From Bradyrhizobium sp. CCGE-LA001 (lineage in GTDB: Bacteria; Pseudomonadota; Alphaproteobacteria; Rhizobiales; Xanthobacteraceae), in contig NZ_CP013949.1 of assembly GCF_000296215.2 (NCBI RefSeq), positions 5,139,501 through 5,203,500 on the forward strand: a stretch of DNA of 64,000 bases, written 5' to 3'. The notes under the pieces are model-generated. The model was not told the DNA's origin and made no database searches. It saw only the letters and a program-made list of their open reading frames with translations. The first letter of the stretch is position 1, and each line of letters starts with the position of its first letter. The position numbers were made by a program, and so were the translations under genes. Shown piece after piece: positions 16,843 to 25,003 of the stretch.

Positions 16843-17771
16843 TGGAAATTGTCCTTGGAGCGGCTCATCAACTCGATGAACACGTCTTCCAGCGACGGCG
16901 ACGACTTCTGCCAGTGCAGACCGCCCTTCTCGCGCCATGGCCCGATGCCCGCTTCAAGCGCTTCGACGTCGCGCCCCGACACGTGCAGCGAGGTCCCGAA
17001 CGGCGCCACCATGTCGATGCCGGGCTTGCCCGTGAGTGCAGCCGCGAGCTCATTCAGGCTCTCACCCGTGACGGTGTAGGTCGTCAGCGCGGAATTCGCG
17101 ATCACCTGCTCCACCGTGCCGTGTGTCAGGAGATGGCCATAGGCGATGTAGGCGATCTCGTGACAGCGCTCGGCCTCGTCCATGTAGTGGGTCGAGACCA
17201 GCACGGTGAGGCCCTCCGCCGCGAGCGCGTGGATCTCGTTCCAGAAGTCGCGCCGCGCCTTGGGATCGACGCCGGCCGTCGGCTCGTCGAGCAGCAGAAG
17301 CTGCGGACTGGGCAGCGTGCAGGCACCCAACGCCAGCCGTTGCTTCCAGCCGCCGGAGAGCTCGCCGGCGAGCTGCTCCTCACGGCCGGAGAGCCCGAGC
17401 CGCTTGATCATGTCGCGCGCGGCGCCGCGCGCATCGCTGAGGCCATAAAGCCGCGCGACGAATTCGAGGTTCTCGCGGACCGAGAGATCCTGATACAGGC
17501 TGAAGCGCTGGGTCATGTAGCCGACCTGGCGCTTGATCTTCTCGGCATCGCGGCGGATGTCGTAGCCGAGACAGGTGCCCTCGCCGCTGTCGGGCGTCAG
17601 CAGGCCGCAAAGGATGCGGATGGTCGTGGTCTTGCCCGAGCCGTTGGGGCCAAGGAAGCCATAAATGGAGCCGCGCTTCACCTGCATCGACAGATCGTGC
17701 ACGACCTCGCGGCCCCCGAACGACTTGGTCAGGCCCTTGACGTCGATCGCAATGCCGTTGCCGCCGCTCAT
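16839..17771 (-). CDS. ABC transporter ATP-binding protein
   Basis: A 310-residue ATPase subunit. Walker A GPNGSGKTT, Q-loop YMTQRFSLYQDL, ABC signature LSGGWKQRLALG, Walker B LLLLDEPTAGVDP and the switch His in VSTHYMDEAERC are all intact. The C-terminal extension (about 230-310) is typical of drug-export CcmA/YbhF-like ATPases. It overlaps the HlyD-like gene and the permease gene by 4 bp on either side, fixing the operon order. Confidence 0.95.
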   Translation of the reverse strand: MSGGNGIAIDVKGLTKSFGGREVVHDLSMQVKRGSIYGFLGPNGSGKTTTIRILCGLLTPDSGEGTCLGYDIRRDAEKIKRQVGYMTQRFSLYQDLSVRENLEFVARLYGLSDARGAARDMIKRLGLSGREEQLAGELSGGWKQRLALGACTLPSPQLLLLDEPTAGVDPKARRDFWNEIHALAAEGLTVLVSTHYMDEAERCHEIAYIAYGHLLTHGTVEQVIANSALTTYTVTGESLNELAAALTGKPGIDMVAPFGTSLHVSGRDVEALEAGIGPWREKGGLHWQKSSPSLEDVFIELMSRSKDNFQ

Positions 17772-18544
17772 CGCCTGTCCGCCACCGGTGTCTTCGGATT
17801 GAGATGGATGTCGATCGGCTGTCCGACGCGCAAGGCGTCAGGGCGCGACGGCCGCGCCTGGATCAGATAGACGAGCTTGTTGCGCTCTTCGAGGCTGTAG
17901 ATCACGGGCGGGGTGTACTCGGCCGACGTCGCGATGAAATAGATCTTGGCGGTGAGATCCGCCGCGCAATTGTCGCAGGATACGCGCACGGTGTCGCCGA
18001 TCGCGAGCTTGGGCAGCTCGGTCTCGGGCACGAAGAAGCGCAGTTTCATGTTGCCAGGCGGCATGATCGAGAGCACCGGCCGCTGCGCCGCGACCATCTC
18101 GCCCTCGCGGAAATAGATCTGCTGGATGGTGCCGGCGACCGGCGCGAAGCCCCGGCGGCGCGCCATCCGCGTCTCCGACGTCGCAACCCGCGCCTCGGCG
18201 ACGCGCAAGCCGGACACGGCGGAATCGAGATTAGCCTGTGTGCCCGAGCCGGTCTTGTTCAGCGAGGCCGCGCGATCATAGGTCTGCTGGGCATTTGCCA
18301 GCGTCGCCTTGTTCTGGTTGAGATCGGCGAGCTGGAGATCGTCATCGACGGAGTAGAGGTGATCGCCGACCTTGACCTCGTCGCCCTCGCGGACGTTGAG
18401 CTTGGTCACCCGGCCTGCTTCGTCGGGACTGACGAAGATCATATCGGCCTCGACCCAGCCCTGGAAGCCGGGATCGCGCTTTTCCTTGCAGCCGGCCAGC
18501 GAGGTTGCGAGCGCGAGTGCTGCGATCGCACAGAGGCGCGGCAC
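17768..18544 (-). CDS. HlyD-family membrane fusion protein, probable lipoprotein
   Basis: A periplasmic adaptor of about 258 residues linking the ABC exporter to the envelope. The GTG at 18544 opens MPRLCAIAALALATSLAGC, a lipoprotein signal with a lipobox ending in Cys. It is followed by the biotinyl-lipoyl-like half motif (GWVEADMIFVSPDEAGRVTKLNVREGDEVKVGDHLY), a helical hairpin (about 70-140) and the second lipoyl half (GTIQQIYFREGEMV). The frame stays open to 18685, but that part is translated from a palindromic repeat (18559-18661) and has no signal peptide. A GTG at 18565 is an alternative start. It resembles E. coli YbhG. Confidence 0.88.
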   Translation of the reverse strand: MPRLCAIAALALATSLAGCKEKRDPGFQGWVEADMIFVSPDEAGRVTKLNVREGDEVKVGDHLYSVDDDLQLADLNQNKATLANAQQTYDRAASLNKTGSGTQANLDSAVSGLRVAEARVATSETRMARRRGFAPVAGTIQQIYFREGEMVAAQRPVLSIMPPGNMKLRFFVPETELPKLAIGDTVRVSCDNCAADLTAKIYFIATSAEYTPPVIYSLEERNKLVYLIQARPSRPDALRVGQPIDIHLNPKTPVADRR

Positions 18545-18558
18545 ATGCTGCTGTCGAT

Positions 18559-18661
18559 CCCTCACCCTGAGGAGCCGCGAAGCGGCGTCTCGAAGGGCGA
18601 GGAGCCACAGCCGGGCCTGCATCCTTCGAGACGCGCGTTCCGCGCTCCTCAGGATGAGGGG
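18559..18661. repeat. Palindromic repeat, type C, at the 5' edge of the hlyD-like gene
   Basis: The left arm CCCTCACCCTGAGGAGC (from 18559) and the right arm GCTCCTCAGGATGAGGG (ending about 18660) enclose inner arms GCGTCTCGAAGG / CCTTCGAGACGC. The element fills the gap between the TetR stop and the adaptor start, and could affect operon expression. Confidence 0.75.
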
Positions 18662-18681
18662 AGAAACGATTTGTGACGACG

Positions 18682-19377
18682 TCATGTCGTCCTCCGTTCG
18701 CCAAAAATCAAATCGAGATGGACGCGCAGCATCTCCTGCGCGTCGAGCGGCGCGTGTCGCGCAAACAGGCTCTGCCAGATCACCGCGATCATCGCCGGCG
18801 CGACCAGGATCTGCGGAAAGCGCGCGAGGTCCTTCTCGCGAATCTCGCCGCGGGCGATGCCGAGTTCGATCAGTGCGCGCATGCCGGCAATCCCGCGCGA
18901 AACGACCTCGCGATAGTAGAAATCGGCGACGGACGGAAAGCGCGGCCCCTCCGCCACGATCAAGCGCACGAGATCGCCGCGCCTGGTGCCGATGACCTCT
19001 TTCAGGAAGTTGCCGGCAAAGGTCTCGATCAGCTCGCGCACCGTGCCGGTCGGCGGCGGCAGCGCATTCAGCCGCGCCACGACCGGGACGATGACGATGC
19101 GCACCAGCTCCTCGAACATCGATTCCTTGTCCTTGAAGTGCAGGTAAATCGTGCCCTTGGCGACGCCGGCGCGCTTGGCGATGTCGTCAAGCCGTGTTGC
19201 GGCAAAGCCGCGTGCGATGAACTCCTCCATCGCGGCCTCCACGATCGCTGCGCGTCGCTCCTGGGCACGCGTGGCGCGGTTCGAGGCGGGCACAGCGTCG
19301 TTGCCCTGAGGCGCGTCGGCCCTCCCCTTGGTGCGATCTGCAGATGACGTGGCGGCTTTGATCGGCTTCTTTGTCAT
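18682..19377 (-). CDS. TetR-family transcriptional regulator of the efflux operon
   Basis: A 231-residue repressor. After a 40-residue basic, Ala/Lys-rich leader comes the TetR HTH: RRAAIVEAAMEEFIARGF, then LDDIAKRAGVAKGTIYLHFKDKESMFEELV. The ligand-binding domain resembles the CecR/YbiH C-terminal type. It is the first gene of the tetR-hlyD-ATPase-permease unit, and a perfect palindrome lies 11 nt upstream of its start, so autoregulation and control of the pump are likely. It is transcribed divergently from an ArsR gene. Confidence 0.92.
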   Translation of the reverse strand: MTKKPIKAATSSADRTKGRADAPQGNDAVPASNRATRAQERRAAIVEAAMEEFIARGFAATRLDDIAKRAGVAKGTIYLHFKDKESMFEELVRIVIVPVVARLNALPPPTGTVRELIETFAGNFLKEVIGTRRGDLVRLIVAEGPRFPSVADFYYREVVSRGIAGMRALIELGIARGEIREKDLARFPQILVAPAMIAVIWQSLFARHAPLDAQEMLRVHLDLIFGERRTT

Positions 19378-19387
19378 GCTCCATTTA

Positions 19388-19405
19388 TGACTGACTAGTC
19401 AGTCA
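19388..19405. promoter_or_regulatory. TetR operator candidate (18-bp perfect palindrome)
   Basis: TGACTGACTAGTCAGTCA is fully self-complementary and lies immediately upstream of the tetR start. Size, symmetry and position fit a TetR-dimer site; binding is inferred. Confidence 0.75.
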
Positions 19406-19442
19406 ATGTCAATCTTGAGAGCGCAGCAGGAGCGCCGAAATC

Positions 19443-19478
19443 AATTAGCATTGACTAATTCATTAGTAGTAGCTAATT
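19443..19478. promoter_or_regulatory. ArsR operator candidate
   Basis: Nested inverted repeats: outer AATTAGC (19443-19449) with GCTAATT (19472-19478), and inner ACTAAT (19454-19459) with ATTAGT (19462-19467). The AT-rich symmetric site ends 8 nt before the arsR-like start at 19487, as expected for autoregulation by an ArsR dimer. Confidence 0.65.
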
Positions 19479-19486
19479 GAATACTC

Positions 19487-19822
19487 ATGATCGATGCCAC
19501 CCCCAATCCCATCACCACAGTGATGCGCGCCCTTGCCGATCCGACCCGCCGCGCCGTGTTCGAGCGCGTGTTCGAAAGCAAGGAGATCAGCGTCGCCGAG
19601 CTCACGCGCGGCAGCGGCGTGACCCAGGGCGCGATCTCACAGCACCTGAAATCCCTCAAGCAGGCCGGCCTCGTTGCCGAGCGTGCCGAGGGCCGCAACG
19701 TCTACTATCGCGCCGCGCCGCAAGGGCTCGAGCCCCTGGTCACCTGGATGGACCATTACGGCGTGTTCTGGCGCGAGCGCTTCCAGAACCTGCGTGACCT
19801 CTTGAAGGAGATCGATCCGTGA
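19487..19822 (+). CDS. ArsR-family transcriptional regulator
   Basis: A 111-residue winged-helix repressor with the pattern MRALADPTRRAVFERV, ISVAELTRGSGVTQGAISQHLKSLKQAGLVAERAEGRNVYYR. It lacks the CxC metal-binding motif of classic ArsR/SmtB sensors, so it is probably not a metal sensor. It belongs to the subgroup encoded next to SRPBCC (AHSA1-like) proteins, and its stop overlaps the following SRPBCC gene start by 4 bp. Confidence 0.92.
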   Translation: MIDATPNPITTVMRALADPTRRAVFERVFESKEISVAELTRGSGVTQGAISQHLKSLKQAGLVAERAEGRNVYYRAAPQGLEPLVTWMDHYGVFWRERFQNLRDLLKEIDP

Positions 19823-20283
19823 GTGCAGCCGAGTTGAAAGCCGAGACAAAAGACATCGTCATCGACGAGGTCTTCCCTCATGCGGCCGAGACGATCTGGA
19901 AGGCGCTGACCAGCGCCCAGCTGATCGCGCGGTGGCTGATGCCGCCGACCGGTTTCGAAGCCGTCGAAGGCAACACCTTCACGTTCAAGACCAATCCGGC
20001 CGGCGCCTGGGACGGCACCATCCAATGCCGGGTGCTTGAGGTCGTCCCGAACCGGCAGTTTGCCTATGCCTGGAAGGGCGGCGACGAAAGCAATACCGGC
20101 TACGGCTCGGCGCTCGACACTATCGTGACCTGGACGCTCACGCCGGTCGAGGCAGGGACGCGCGTGCGTGTGATGCATTCGGGCTTCGTGACGCCGAAGA
20201 ACGACACCGCCTATCGCAACATGAGCGACGGCTGGGTCAAGGTGCTGCGGCGGCTCGATGCCGTCTCGGGCGAAGACACGTAA
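19819..20283 (+). CDS. SRPBCC / AHSA1-like domain protein
   Basis: A 154-residue START-like fold protein starting with GTG in a GTGA overlap with the ArsR gene. The typical AHSA1 features are DEVFPHAAETIWKALTSAQLIARWLMPP near the N-terminus, the central VEGNTFTFKTNPAG, and VVPNRQFAYAWKGG, then TIVTWTLTPVEAGTRVRVMHSGF. These proteins form a hydrophobic cavity for small ligands; the ligand is unknown. The ArsR-SRPBCC pair is a recurrent module in proteobacteria. Confidence 0.88.
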   Translation: MSAAELKAETKDIVIDEVFPHAAETIWKALTSAQLIARWLMPPTGFEAVEGNTFTFKTNPAGAWDGTIQCRVLEVVPNRQFAYAWKGGDESNTGYGSALDTIVTWTLTPVEAGTRVRVMHSGFVTPKNDTAYRNMSDGWVKVLRRLDAVSGEDT

Positions 20284-20295
20284 GGAGGCGTCGTG

Positions 20296-20709
20296 ATGGA
20301 CAAGCCCTATACCGGCGGCTGCGCCTGCGGCGCGATCCGCTATTCGATCGCCGGCGAGCCCCTATTCAGCAATCACTGCCAGTGCCGGGACTGCCAGCGG
20401 GAAAGCGGCAGCGGCCACGGCTCCTACGCGACGTTCGCGCGCGCCGGCGTCACGCTGACCGGCGATGCCAAGCATTGGGACATGGTCGCGGACAGCGGCA
20501 ACGTGAAGACGCGCGGCTTCTGCACGCAATGCGGCGTGGCCGTCTACATGACCTTCGCGGCGCAGCCCGACGTCTTCACCATCCGCGCCGCAAGCCTCGA
20601 CGAGCCCGCCCGCTACCAGCCGCAAGCCGTCACCTTCGCTGCGCGCGGCCATGGCTGGGATCGCCTCGATCCCAGCCTGCTGAAGTTCGACGGCATGCCG
20701 CCCGGGTAG
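20296..20709 (+). CDS. GFA-family (glutathione-dependent formaldehyde-activating enzyme-like) protein
   Basis: A 137-residue Zn-binding GFA/CENP-V-fold protein. The cysteines are in the family pattern: GGCACGAIRY, NHCQCRDCQRESG and GFCTQCGVAVYM. The start at 20296 follows AAGGAGG with good spacing; a GTG one codon upstream is possible. It is 12 nt after the SRPBCC gene, making a three-gene ArsR operon. Most family members have unknown substrates, so formaldehyde activity should not be assumed. Confidence 0.9.
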   Translation: MDKPYTGGCACGAIRYSIAGEPLFSNHCQCRDCQRESGSGHGSYATFARAGVTLTGDAKHWDMVADSGNVKTRGFCTQCGVAVYMTFAAQPDVFTIRAASLDEPARYQPQAVTFAARGHGWDRLDPSLLKFDGMPPG

Positions 20710-20719
20710 CCACCCACTC

Positions 20720-20807
20720 CGTCATCTACGAGGAGCGAAGCGGACGAAACAATCCAGAACACCTCCGCGGAAGGATTCTGGATTGCTTTGCTTCGCTCGA
20801 AATGACG
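20720..20807. repeat. Palindromic intergenic repeat, type D, copy 1
   Basis: The ends CGTCAT...ATGACG enclose GAGGAGCGAAGC and AATCCAGAA...TTCTGGATT arms around CCTCCGCGG. A closely similar element occurs at 31878-31964. Confidence 0.8.
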
Positions 20808-20832
20808 ATGTGGAAGCTGTCGAGCGCCACCA

Positions 20833-21243
20833 CTAGCCATGGAACTTCAAGCCATCGACGATCTTGTCGATCACTTTCCGATCGGCGCGCATTGCGATGC
20901 CGACGAGATTGAGGTCGGTGCGCGCGACGGCCCGCACCGCCTCGCGGTTGGCGGCATCATGCGTCGTCTTGAACATGTCCTCGGTGTAGACCGCCGGCTT
21001 GACGTTGCGGGTGAGCGCGCGATCCAGCGCGCGCGACAATGCAGGACCATCGGCGCCGTAGATCAGGATCGGCTGGCCGATCAACGCATGATATGTCGTG
21101 CCAGAGGCGTCCTCATAGGCTTCGCCGATGCATTCCGGAAAGGCCGCGGCGATGCCGCTGATGAGGAAGGAGGCGACGTTGAGCTTCTGCCAGGCTTGAA
21201 GATCGGTCCGGATCACGACGGCGATCTTGGTATCGAACTGCAT
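20833..21243 (-). CDS. DUF2000-family protein
   Basis: A 136-residue cytoplasmic protein beginning MQFDTKIAVVIRTDLQAWQKLNVASFL, with GEAYEDASGTTYHALIGQPILIYG in the middle and DLNLVGIAMRADRKVIDKIVDGL near the end. The pattern fits DUF2000, a peptidyl-tRNA-hydrolase-II-like fold of unknown function. GGAAG precedes the start at a usable distance. It is monocistronic, separated from the next minus-strand gene by about 65 nt. Confidence 0.75.
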   Translation of the reverse strand: MQFDTKIAVVIRTDLQAWQKLNVASFLISGIAAAFPECIGEAYEDASGTTYHALIGQPILIYGADGPALSRALDRALTRNVKPAVYTEDMFKTTHDAANREAVRAVARTDLNLVGIAMRADRKVIDKIVDGLKFHG

Positions 21244-21308
21244 TTGTTTCTTCCACTGTCATTCCCGCAGCGATGCTACGCATTGCCCCATCACGACAGC
21301 AAGAGCAA

Positions 21309-21698
21309 TCAGCCCTTCGCGTCGCAGGCCCAGGCGCGGATCACGCATTCCTTGCCGCCGTATTTGTAGCATTCGCGCGTGGCGGCATTGAGCGAGGCCG
21401 AGATCTTCGGCTTGACGGCGTAGCCGTAGGCGCCGCACGGATTGGTGAGATCGACCGACATCGCGGCGCAGGCGCGCTTCATCGTCACGGTCGTGCAATC
21501 GCCCTTGCATTGCTTCTGCGCCGCGGCGCGAGCTTCGTGCTCGGCGCCATAATCATAGGCCTGGCCATAGGCGCCGCACTTGCCGACCGCGATGGCGCCC
21601 GCGGCGTGGGCTTCGGTGATGTAGCGGGCGCCGGTGACACAGACGGACAGCGCAAAGCAAAACATCGCGCAACGGCGCGCGACGACGTTCGAAGCCAT
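21309..21698 (-). CDS. Secreted DUF4189-like cysteine-rich protein
   Basis: A 129-residue exported protein. The ATG at 21698 opens a signal peptide (RRCAMFCFALSVCVTGARYITEAHAAG) that is cleaved near AHA. The mature domain has the DUF4189 layout: KCGAYGQAYDYGAEHEARAAAQKQC, then CTTVTMKRACAAMSVD, NPCGAYGYAV, ATRECYKYGGKECVIRAWAC. The paired cysteines probably form disulfides in the periplasm. The longer opening to 21896 overlaps the divergent lipoprotein gene and is not supported. Function unknown. Confidence 0.8.
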   Translation of the reverse strand: MASNVVARRCAMFCFALSVCVTGARYITEAHAAGAIAVGKCGAYGQAYDYGAEHEARAAAQKQCKGDCTTVTMKRACAAMSVDLTNPCGAYGYAVKPKISASLNAATRECYKYGGKECVIRAWACDAKG

Positions 21699-21861
21699 GG
21701 AAAAACCCCTCCCCCCAAGGCAGGTGCGGTCGACTCTAAGGCCCGGTCGTTTCCAGATGGTGAACGGGTGGTTGAAATCGGCAGGCAACGAGGGGATATC
21801 TATCTCGTGTCGTTGCGCGCGCTCGACCCGACGCCCGCCGCGACCAGGGGGAGGCCTGATC

Positions 21862-22653
21862 GTGATCAAACATCTGCCGCTTGTCATCCTCGCCATGCTC
21901 TCGGCGACAACCGCTTGCTCCGCTGACCAGCAAGGACTGTTTCGAGATGCCTATCTCTGCCCGGCGCGGGGACCATCTTCCGTCTGCGTGTATGGGACCA
22001 TCCCAAAGGGAACGCAGGTGACGTTGATCGCCAAGGGCTGGAAAAGCGCGGCCGAGCCGAAGGGGACGTTCTCGAACAAGAACCAGGAATTCCAGAACGG
22101 CGTCGCAACGAGCACGCGGCTGCAGGTCGCAAGCAAGCCGCCGAAGGACGCATTCATGCTCGCCGTCCTGGCTCCGACGGACGCGATCAACGAAGTCAGA
22201 CTCGATGAAATTCAGGATCCGGCTATCGTTCAAAGAATTGGCGGGCACATCAAGAAGACCAGGGAGCTCAAGCTCGCCCCGGACATCCGCCTGCTACAGA
22301 CGCGCCTGTTCAGGCTTTCACCGACGATCCTGCTGTCCGAAACGTTCGTCAGCGCCCCCAGCGATGTCGCTGAACTGACGAAACAACTTCCGAACGGCTG
22401 CGACATCTGCGAGAACGTGCCGCTGATGGTCGGAACAAGCCTGCATGACCTCTTTAGGGAAGTCCGCCCCGCGCAGCGAAACGACACCGAACGCATCTGC
22501 GGCGGGATCAAGCTTGCCTTCACGCTGTCTGGCCGGACCTATGCGCTTAGCCACGCCTACATCTGCGAAAGCGATGCCATGTCGGCCACACTGGTCCACG
22601 ACCTTTCGGGACCAACGCCAAAGCTGGCGTTCAAATTGATCGGCGGCCTTTAG
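21862..22653 (+). CDS. Putative lipoprotein/secreted protein of unknown function
   Basis: A 263-residue protein starting at GTG 21862, preceded by GGGGGAGG. The N-terminus MIKHLPLVILAMLSATTACS looks like a lipoprotein or Sec signal with Cys near residue 19. The mature part has scattered cysteines (YLCPARG, SVCVYGT, NGCDICENV, RICGGIK, AYICESD). No domain is recognised. The frame is also open upstream to 21634, but that part lies antisense to the divergent DUF4189 gene, so it is excluded. It is a stand-alone gene. Confidence 0.6.
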   Translation: MIKHLPLVILAMLSATTACSADQQGLFRDAYLCPARGPSSVCVYGTIPKGTQVTLIAKGWKSAAEPKGTFSNKNQEFQNGVATSTRLQVASKPPKDAFMLAVLAPTDAINEVRLDEIQDPAIVQRIGGHIKKTRELKLAPDIRLLQTRLFRLSPTILLSETFVSAPSDVAELTKQLPNGCDICENVPLMVGTSLHDLFREVRPAQRNDTERICGGIKLAFTLSGRTYALSHAYICESDAMSATLVHDLSGPTPKLAFKLIGGL

Positions 22654-22698
22654 CGACATCGTCGCGTGCATTAGCGAAGGTAATCCACCCGACGCAGC

Positions 22699-24303
22699 CT
22701 AACCCCGTCTTGCCGCTTCCAGCGCCTGCGGCGTGTCGATGTCGAGGAAGGCGCTCTCGCCATCGACGGGCACTTCGGCCACCGCTTCAGTGTGCTTGGC
22801 GATCAGATGACGTGCGCCGACGTCGCCGTCGAGCGTCATCAATTCCTTGAAGAAGCGGCGCGACCACAGCACGGGATTGCCGCGACGGCCTTCGCTGACG
22901 GGCACGACAATGAGATTGCCGCGGTCGGGCGCAAAACTGTCGATGAGACGGTCGATCAGGCCGGCATCGATCAGCGGCATGTCTCCGAGGCACACCACGG
23001 CGCCGTCGCAAGACTCGGGCGCAGCGGCGATACCGGCCTTGACCGAACTCGCGATGCCTCCGGCGAAATCCGGATTGCGGACGAATTTGACCTTCAGGCC
23101 TTGCAGCGCCTGCTCGACCAGCTCGGCCTGATGTCCCGTGACGACGATCACCTCCGATGCCTTGGAGGCGAGCGCCTGCTCGGTCGCGATCCGCACCAGC
23201 TTCTTGCCGTCGAACTCGGCGAGCAGCTTGTTCGGCCCACCCATGCGGGTGGAGCGGCCGGCCGCCAGCACGATAGCGGCGACCTGGCTGTTGCCCTCGG
23301 TCTCCGGCTTGGCGCGCGGCTGCGGGCGCGTGACGATCTCCATCAGCAGGCCGCCGACGCCCATGCCCATCAGTTCGGACCGCGTCACCTCGATGCCGGC
23401 GAGCAGCCGCATCAAGACCCAGTCGAACCCGTTCTCGACCGGCGAGCGCGCACAGCCCGGCGCGCCCAGCACCGGCACATTGCCGGCGCGGGCGATCAGA
23501 AGCAGATTGCCGGGATCGACCGGCATGCCGAAATGCTCGATCTCGCCGCCAATGAAGGTGACGGCCGCCGGAATCACGTCGCGGCGGTCGGCGATCGCGG
23601 AAGCGCCGAAGACGATCACGAGCTCCGCACCGAGTGTGAGCAGCTCCTTGATCGCGGCCGATAGCGCCTGCTCCTCATGCGGGACGCGCCGCTCGGCAAT
23701 GATGCCGGCGCCGGCGGGCGCGAGCCGCTCGGCGGTGACCCGCAGCGTCTTGTCGATCACCTTGGATGACAGGCCCGGCAGCAATGTCGAGACCACGCCG
23801 ACACGCTTGATGACGTAAGGGGCGACCTTCAGCACGTCCTTGCCGGCGGCCTTCACCGCGTCATCTCGCAAGCTTCCTTCGACGCCGAACGGGATGATCT
23901 TGACGGTGCCGACCATCTCGCCCTCGACCACCGGCTTGTAGGCCGAAAGCGTGGCAAAGGTGATGGCCTCGTCGATATTGTTGATGCGGTCGACCGCGGC
24001 GCGGTCGATCACCAGCACGCCAGCGCGCGCGGCGAACAGATTGGCGCGGCCGGTGAAGGCGCGCTCGACATGGATGCCGTCGCCGCCGATTGCGAGCGCG
24101 ATGCTGGCGGCCGCAACGTCCTCGGAGACGTCGCCCTCCTCCATCCGCACCACGACGATGTCCTTGATGCCGGCACGCTCCAGCGCCTCGACCTCGGCAG
24201 GACCGATCGTCGTGCCTTTTTTCAGCACCAGCGGTCCCTGACGCAGGGTGTGAACGGTCACCCCGCCAATCGCATCCTTGGGGCTCGCCGGTCCGAACTT
24301 CAT
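22699..24303 (-). CDS. Molybdopterin-binding domain fused to MobA-like nucleotidyltransferase (MocA type)
   Basis: A 534-residue two-domain protein. Residues 1 to about 340 resemble the MoeA/MogA molybdopterin-binding fold (GPLVLKKGTTIGPAEVEALERAGI, LVIVFGASAIADRRDVIPAA). Residues about 350-534 are a MobA-like NTP transferase with IVLAAGRSTRMGGPNKLLAE, VVTGHQAELV and VVCLGDMPLID. The latter family makes the cytidine or guanosine dinucleotide form of molybdenum cofactor. The start at 24303 overlaps the upstream XdhC stop (ATGA). As the last gene of a cox-type operon it probably makes the MCD cofactor for a xanthine-dehydrogenase/CO-dehydrogenase-family enzyme. Confidence 0.85.
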   Translation of the reverse strand: MKFGPASPKDAIGGVTVHTLRQGPLVLKKGTTIGPAEVEALERAGIKDIVVVRMEEGDVSEDVAAASIALAIGGDGIHVERAFTGRANLFAARAGVLVIDRAAVDRINNIDEAITFATLSAYKPVVEGEMVGTVKIIPFGVEGSLRDDAVKAAGKDVLKVAPYVIKRVGVVSTLLPGLSSKVIDKTLRVTAERLAPAGAGIIAERRVPHEEQALSAAIKELLTLGAELVIVFGASAIADRRDVIPAAVTFIGGEIEHFGMPVDPGNLLLIARAGNVPVLGAPGCARSPVENGFDWVLMRLLAGIEVTRSELMGMGVGGLLMEIVTRPQPRAKPETEGNSQVAAIVLAAGRSTRMGGPNKLLAEFDGKKLVRIATEQALASKASEVIVVTGHQAELVEQALQGLKVKFVRNPDFAGGIASSVKAGIAAAPESCDGAVVCLGDMPLIDAGLIDRLIDSFAPDRGNLIVVPVSEGRRGNPVLWSRRFFKELMTLDGDVGARHLIAKHTEAVAEVPVDGESAFLDIDTPQALEAARRG

Positions 24304-25001
24304 GCCGCTTCTTCTTTTTCCTTCGGCGGCAGCCGAAGCACCGCCGTGATCTCGGCCATGATTGCCACCGCGATCTCGGACGGCGAAACCGCGCCGATCG
24401 CAAGTCCGATCGGCGCATGGATGCGCGCGATGTCGCTTTCCTTGGCGCCTTGCGCCCGCAGCCGGTCGCCGCGCTTGGCATGCGTCTTCCGCGAGCCGAG
24501 CGCGCCGATGTAGAAGCAGTTGCGCTCGAAGGCATGCAGCAACGCGGGATCGTCGATCTTCGGATCGTGCGTCACCGCGACGAAGGCGGTGTAGGCATCG
24601 ACATTGAGCGGCGGCAGCGCAGTATCGGGCCACTCCGCGATCAGCGGAATGTCGGGAAAGCGCTCGGGGCTGGCAAAGGCCGTGCGGGGATCGACCACGG
24701 TAACGTCATAGCCAAGCGAGCGCGCCAGCGGCGCCAGGGCCTGGCTGATATGGACCGCGCCGATGATGACGAGTTTTGCGGTCGGCGCATAGACGTTGAG
24801 GAACAGCTTCTTGCCGCCGGCCTCGACATTGGCGCTCTTGCCCATGCGCAGCTGCTTTTCCAGCTCGGCGCGCAGCGGATCCTTGGCAAAATCCGTGGCC
24901 TTCACTAGGCGCTGCTCGCCGCTATCGGTGTCCGTCACCAAGATCACGGGCCGGCGCGCGGCGCGCTCGGAATTGAGTTCGTGCAGGATCGCGAGCTTCA
25001 C
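24300..25001 (-). CDS. XdhC-family protein (Rossmann domain part)
   Basis: A 233-residue protein with an N-terminal stretch of about 75 residues, then the XdhC Rossmann domain: KLVIIGAVHISQALAPLARSLGYDVTVVDPR, FVAVTHDPKIDDPALLHAF, YIGALGSRKTHAKR, and IHAPIGLAIGAVSPSEIAVAIMAEI. XdhC-type chaperones load sulfurated molybdenum cofactor into molybdenum hydroxylases. The gene starts with GTG and follows the N-terminal XdhC/CoxI gene by 2 nt; the two may form one functional XdhC split into two polypeptides. Confidence 0.88.
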   Translation of the reverse strand: MKLAILHELNSERAARRPVILVTDTDSGEQRLVKATDFAKDPLRAELEKQLRMGKSANVEAGGKKLFLNVYAPTAKLVIIGAVHISQALAPLARSLGYDVTVVDPRTAFASPERFPDIPLIAEWPDTALPPLNVDAYTAFVAVTHDPKIDDPALLHAFERNCFYIGALGSRKTHAKRGDRLRAQGAKESDIARIHAPIGLAIGAVSPSEIAVAIMAEITAVLRLPPKEKEEAA

Positions 25002-25003
25002 GG

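Noticed and set aside
21634..21861. N-terminal extension of the lipoprotein gene
   Set aside because: It overlaps the divergent DUF4189 gene and precedes a clean signal peptide that begins at 21862.
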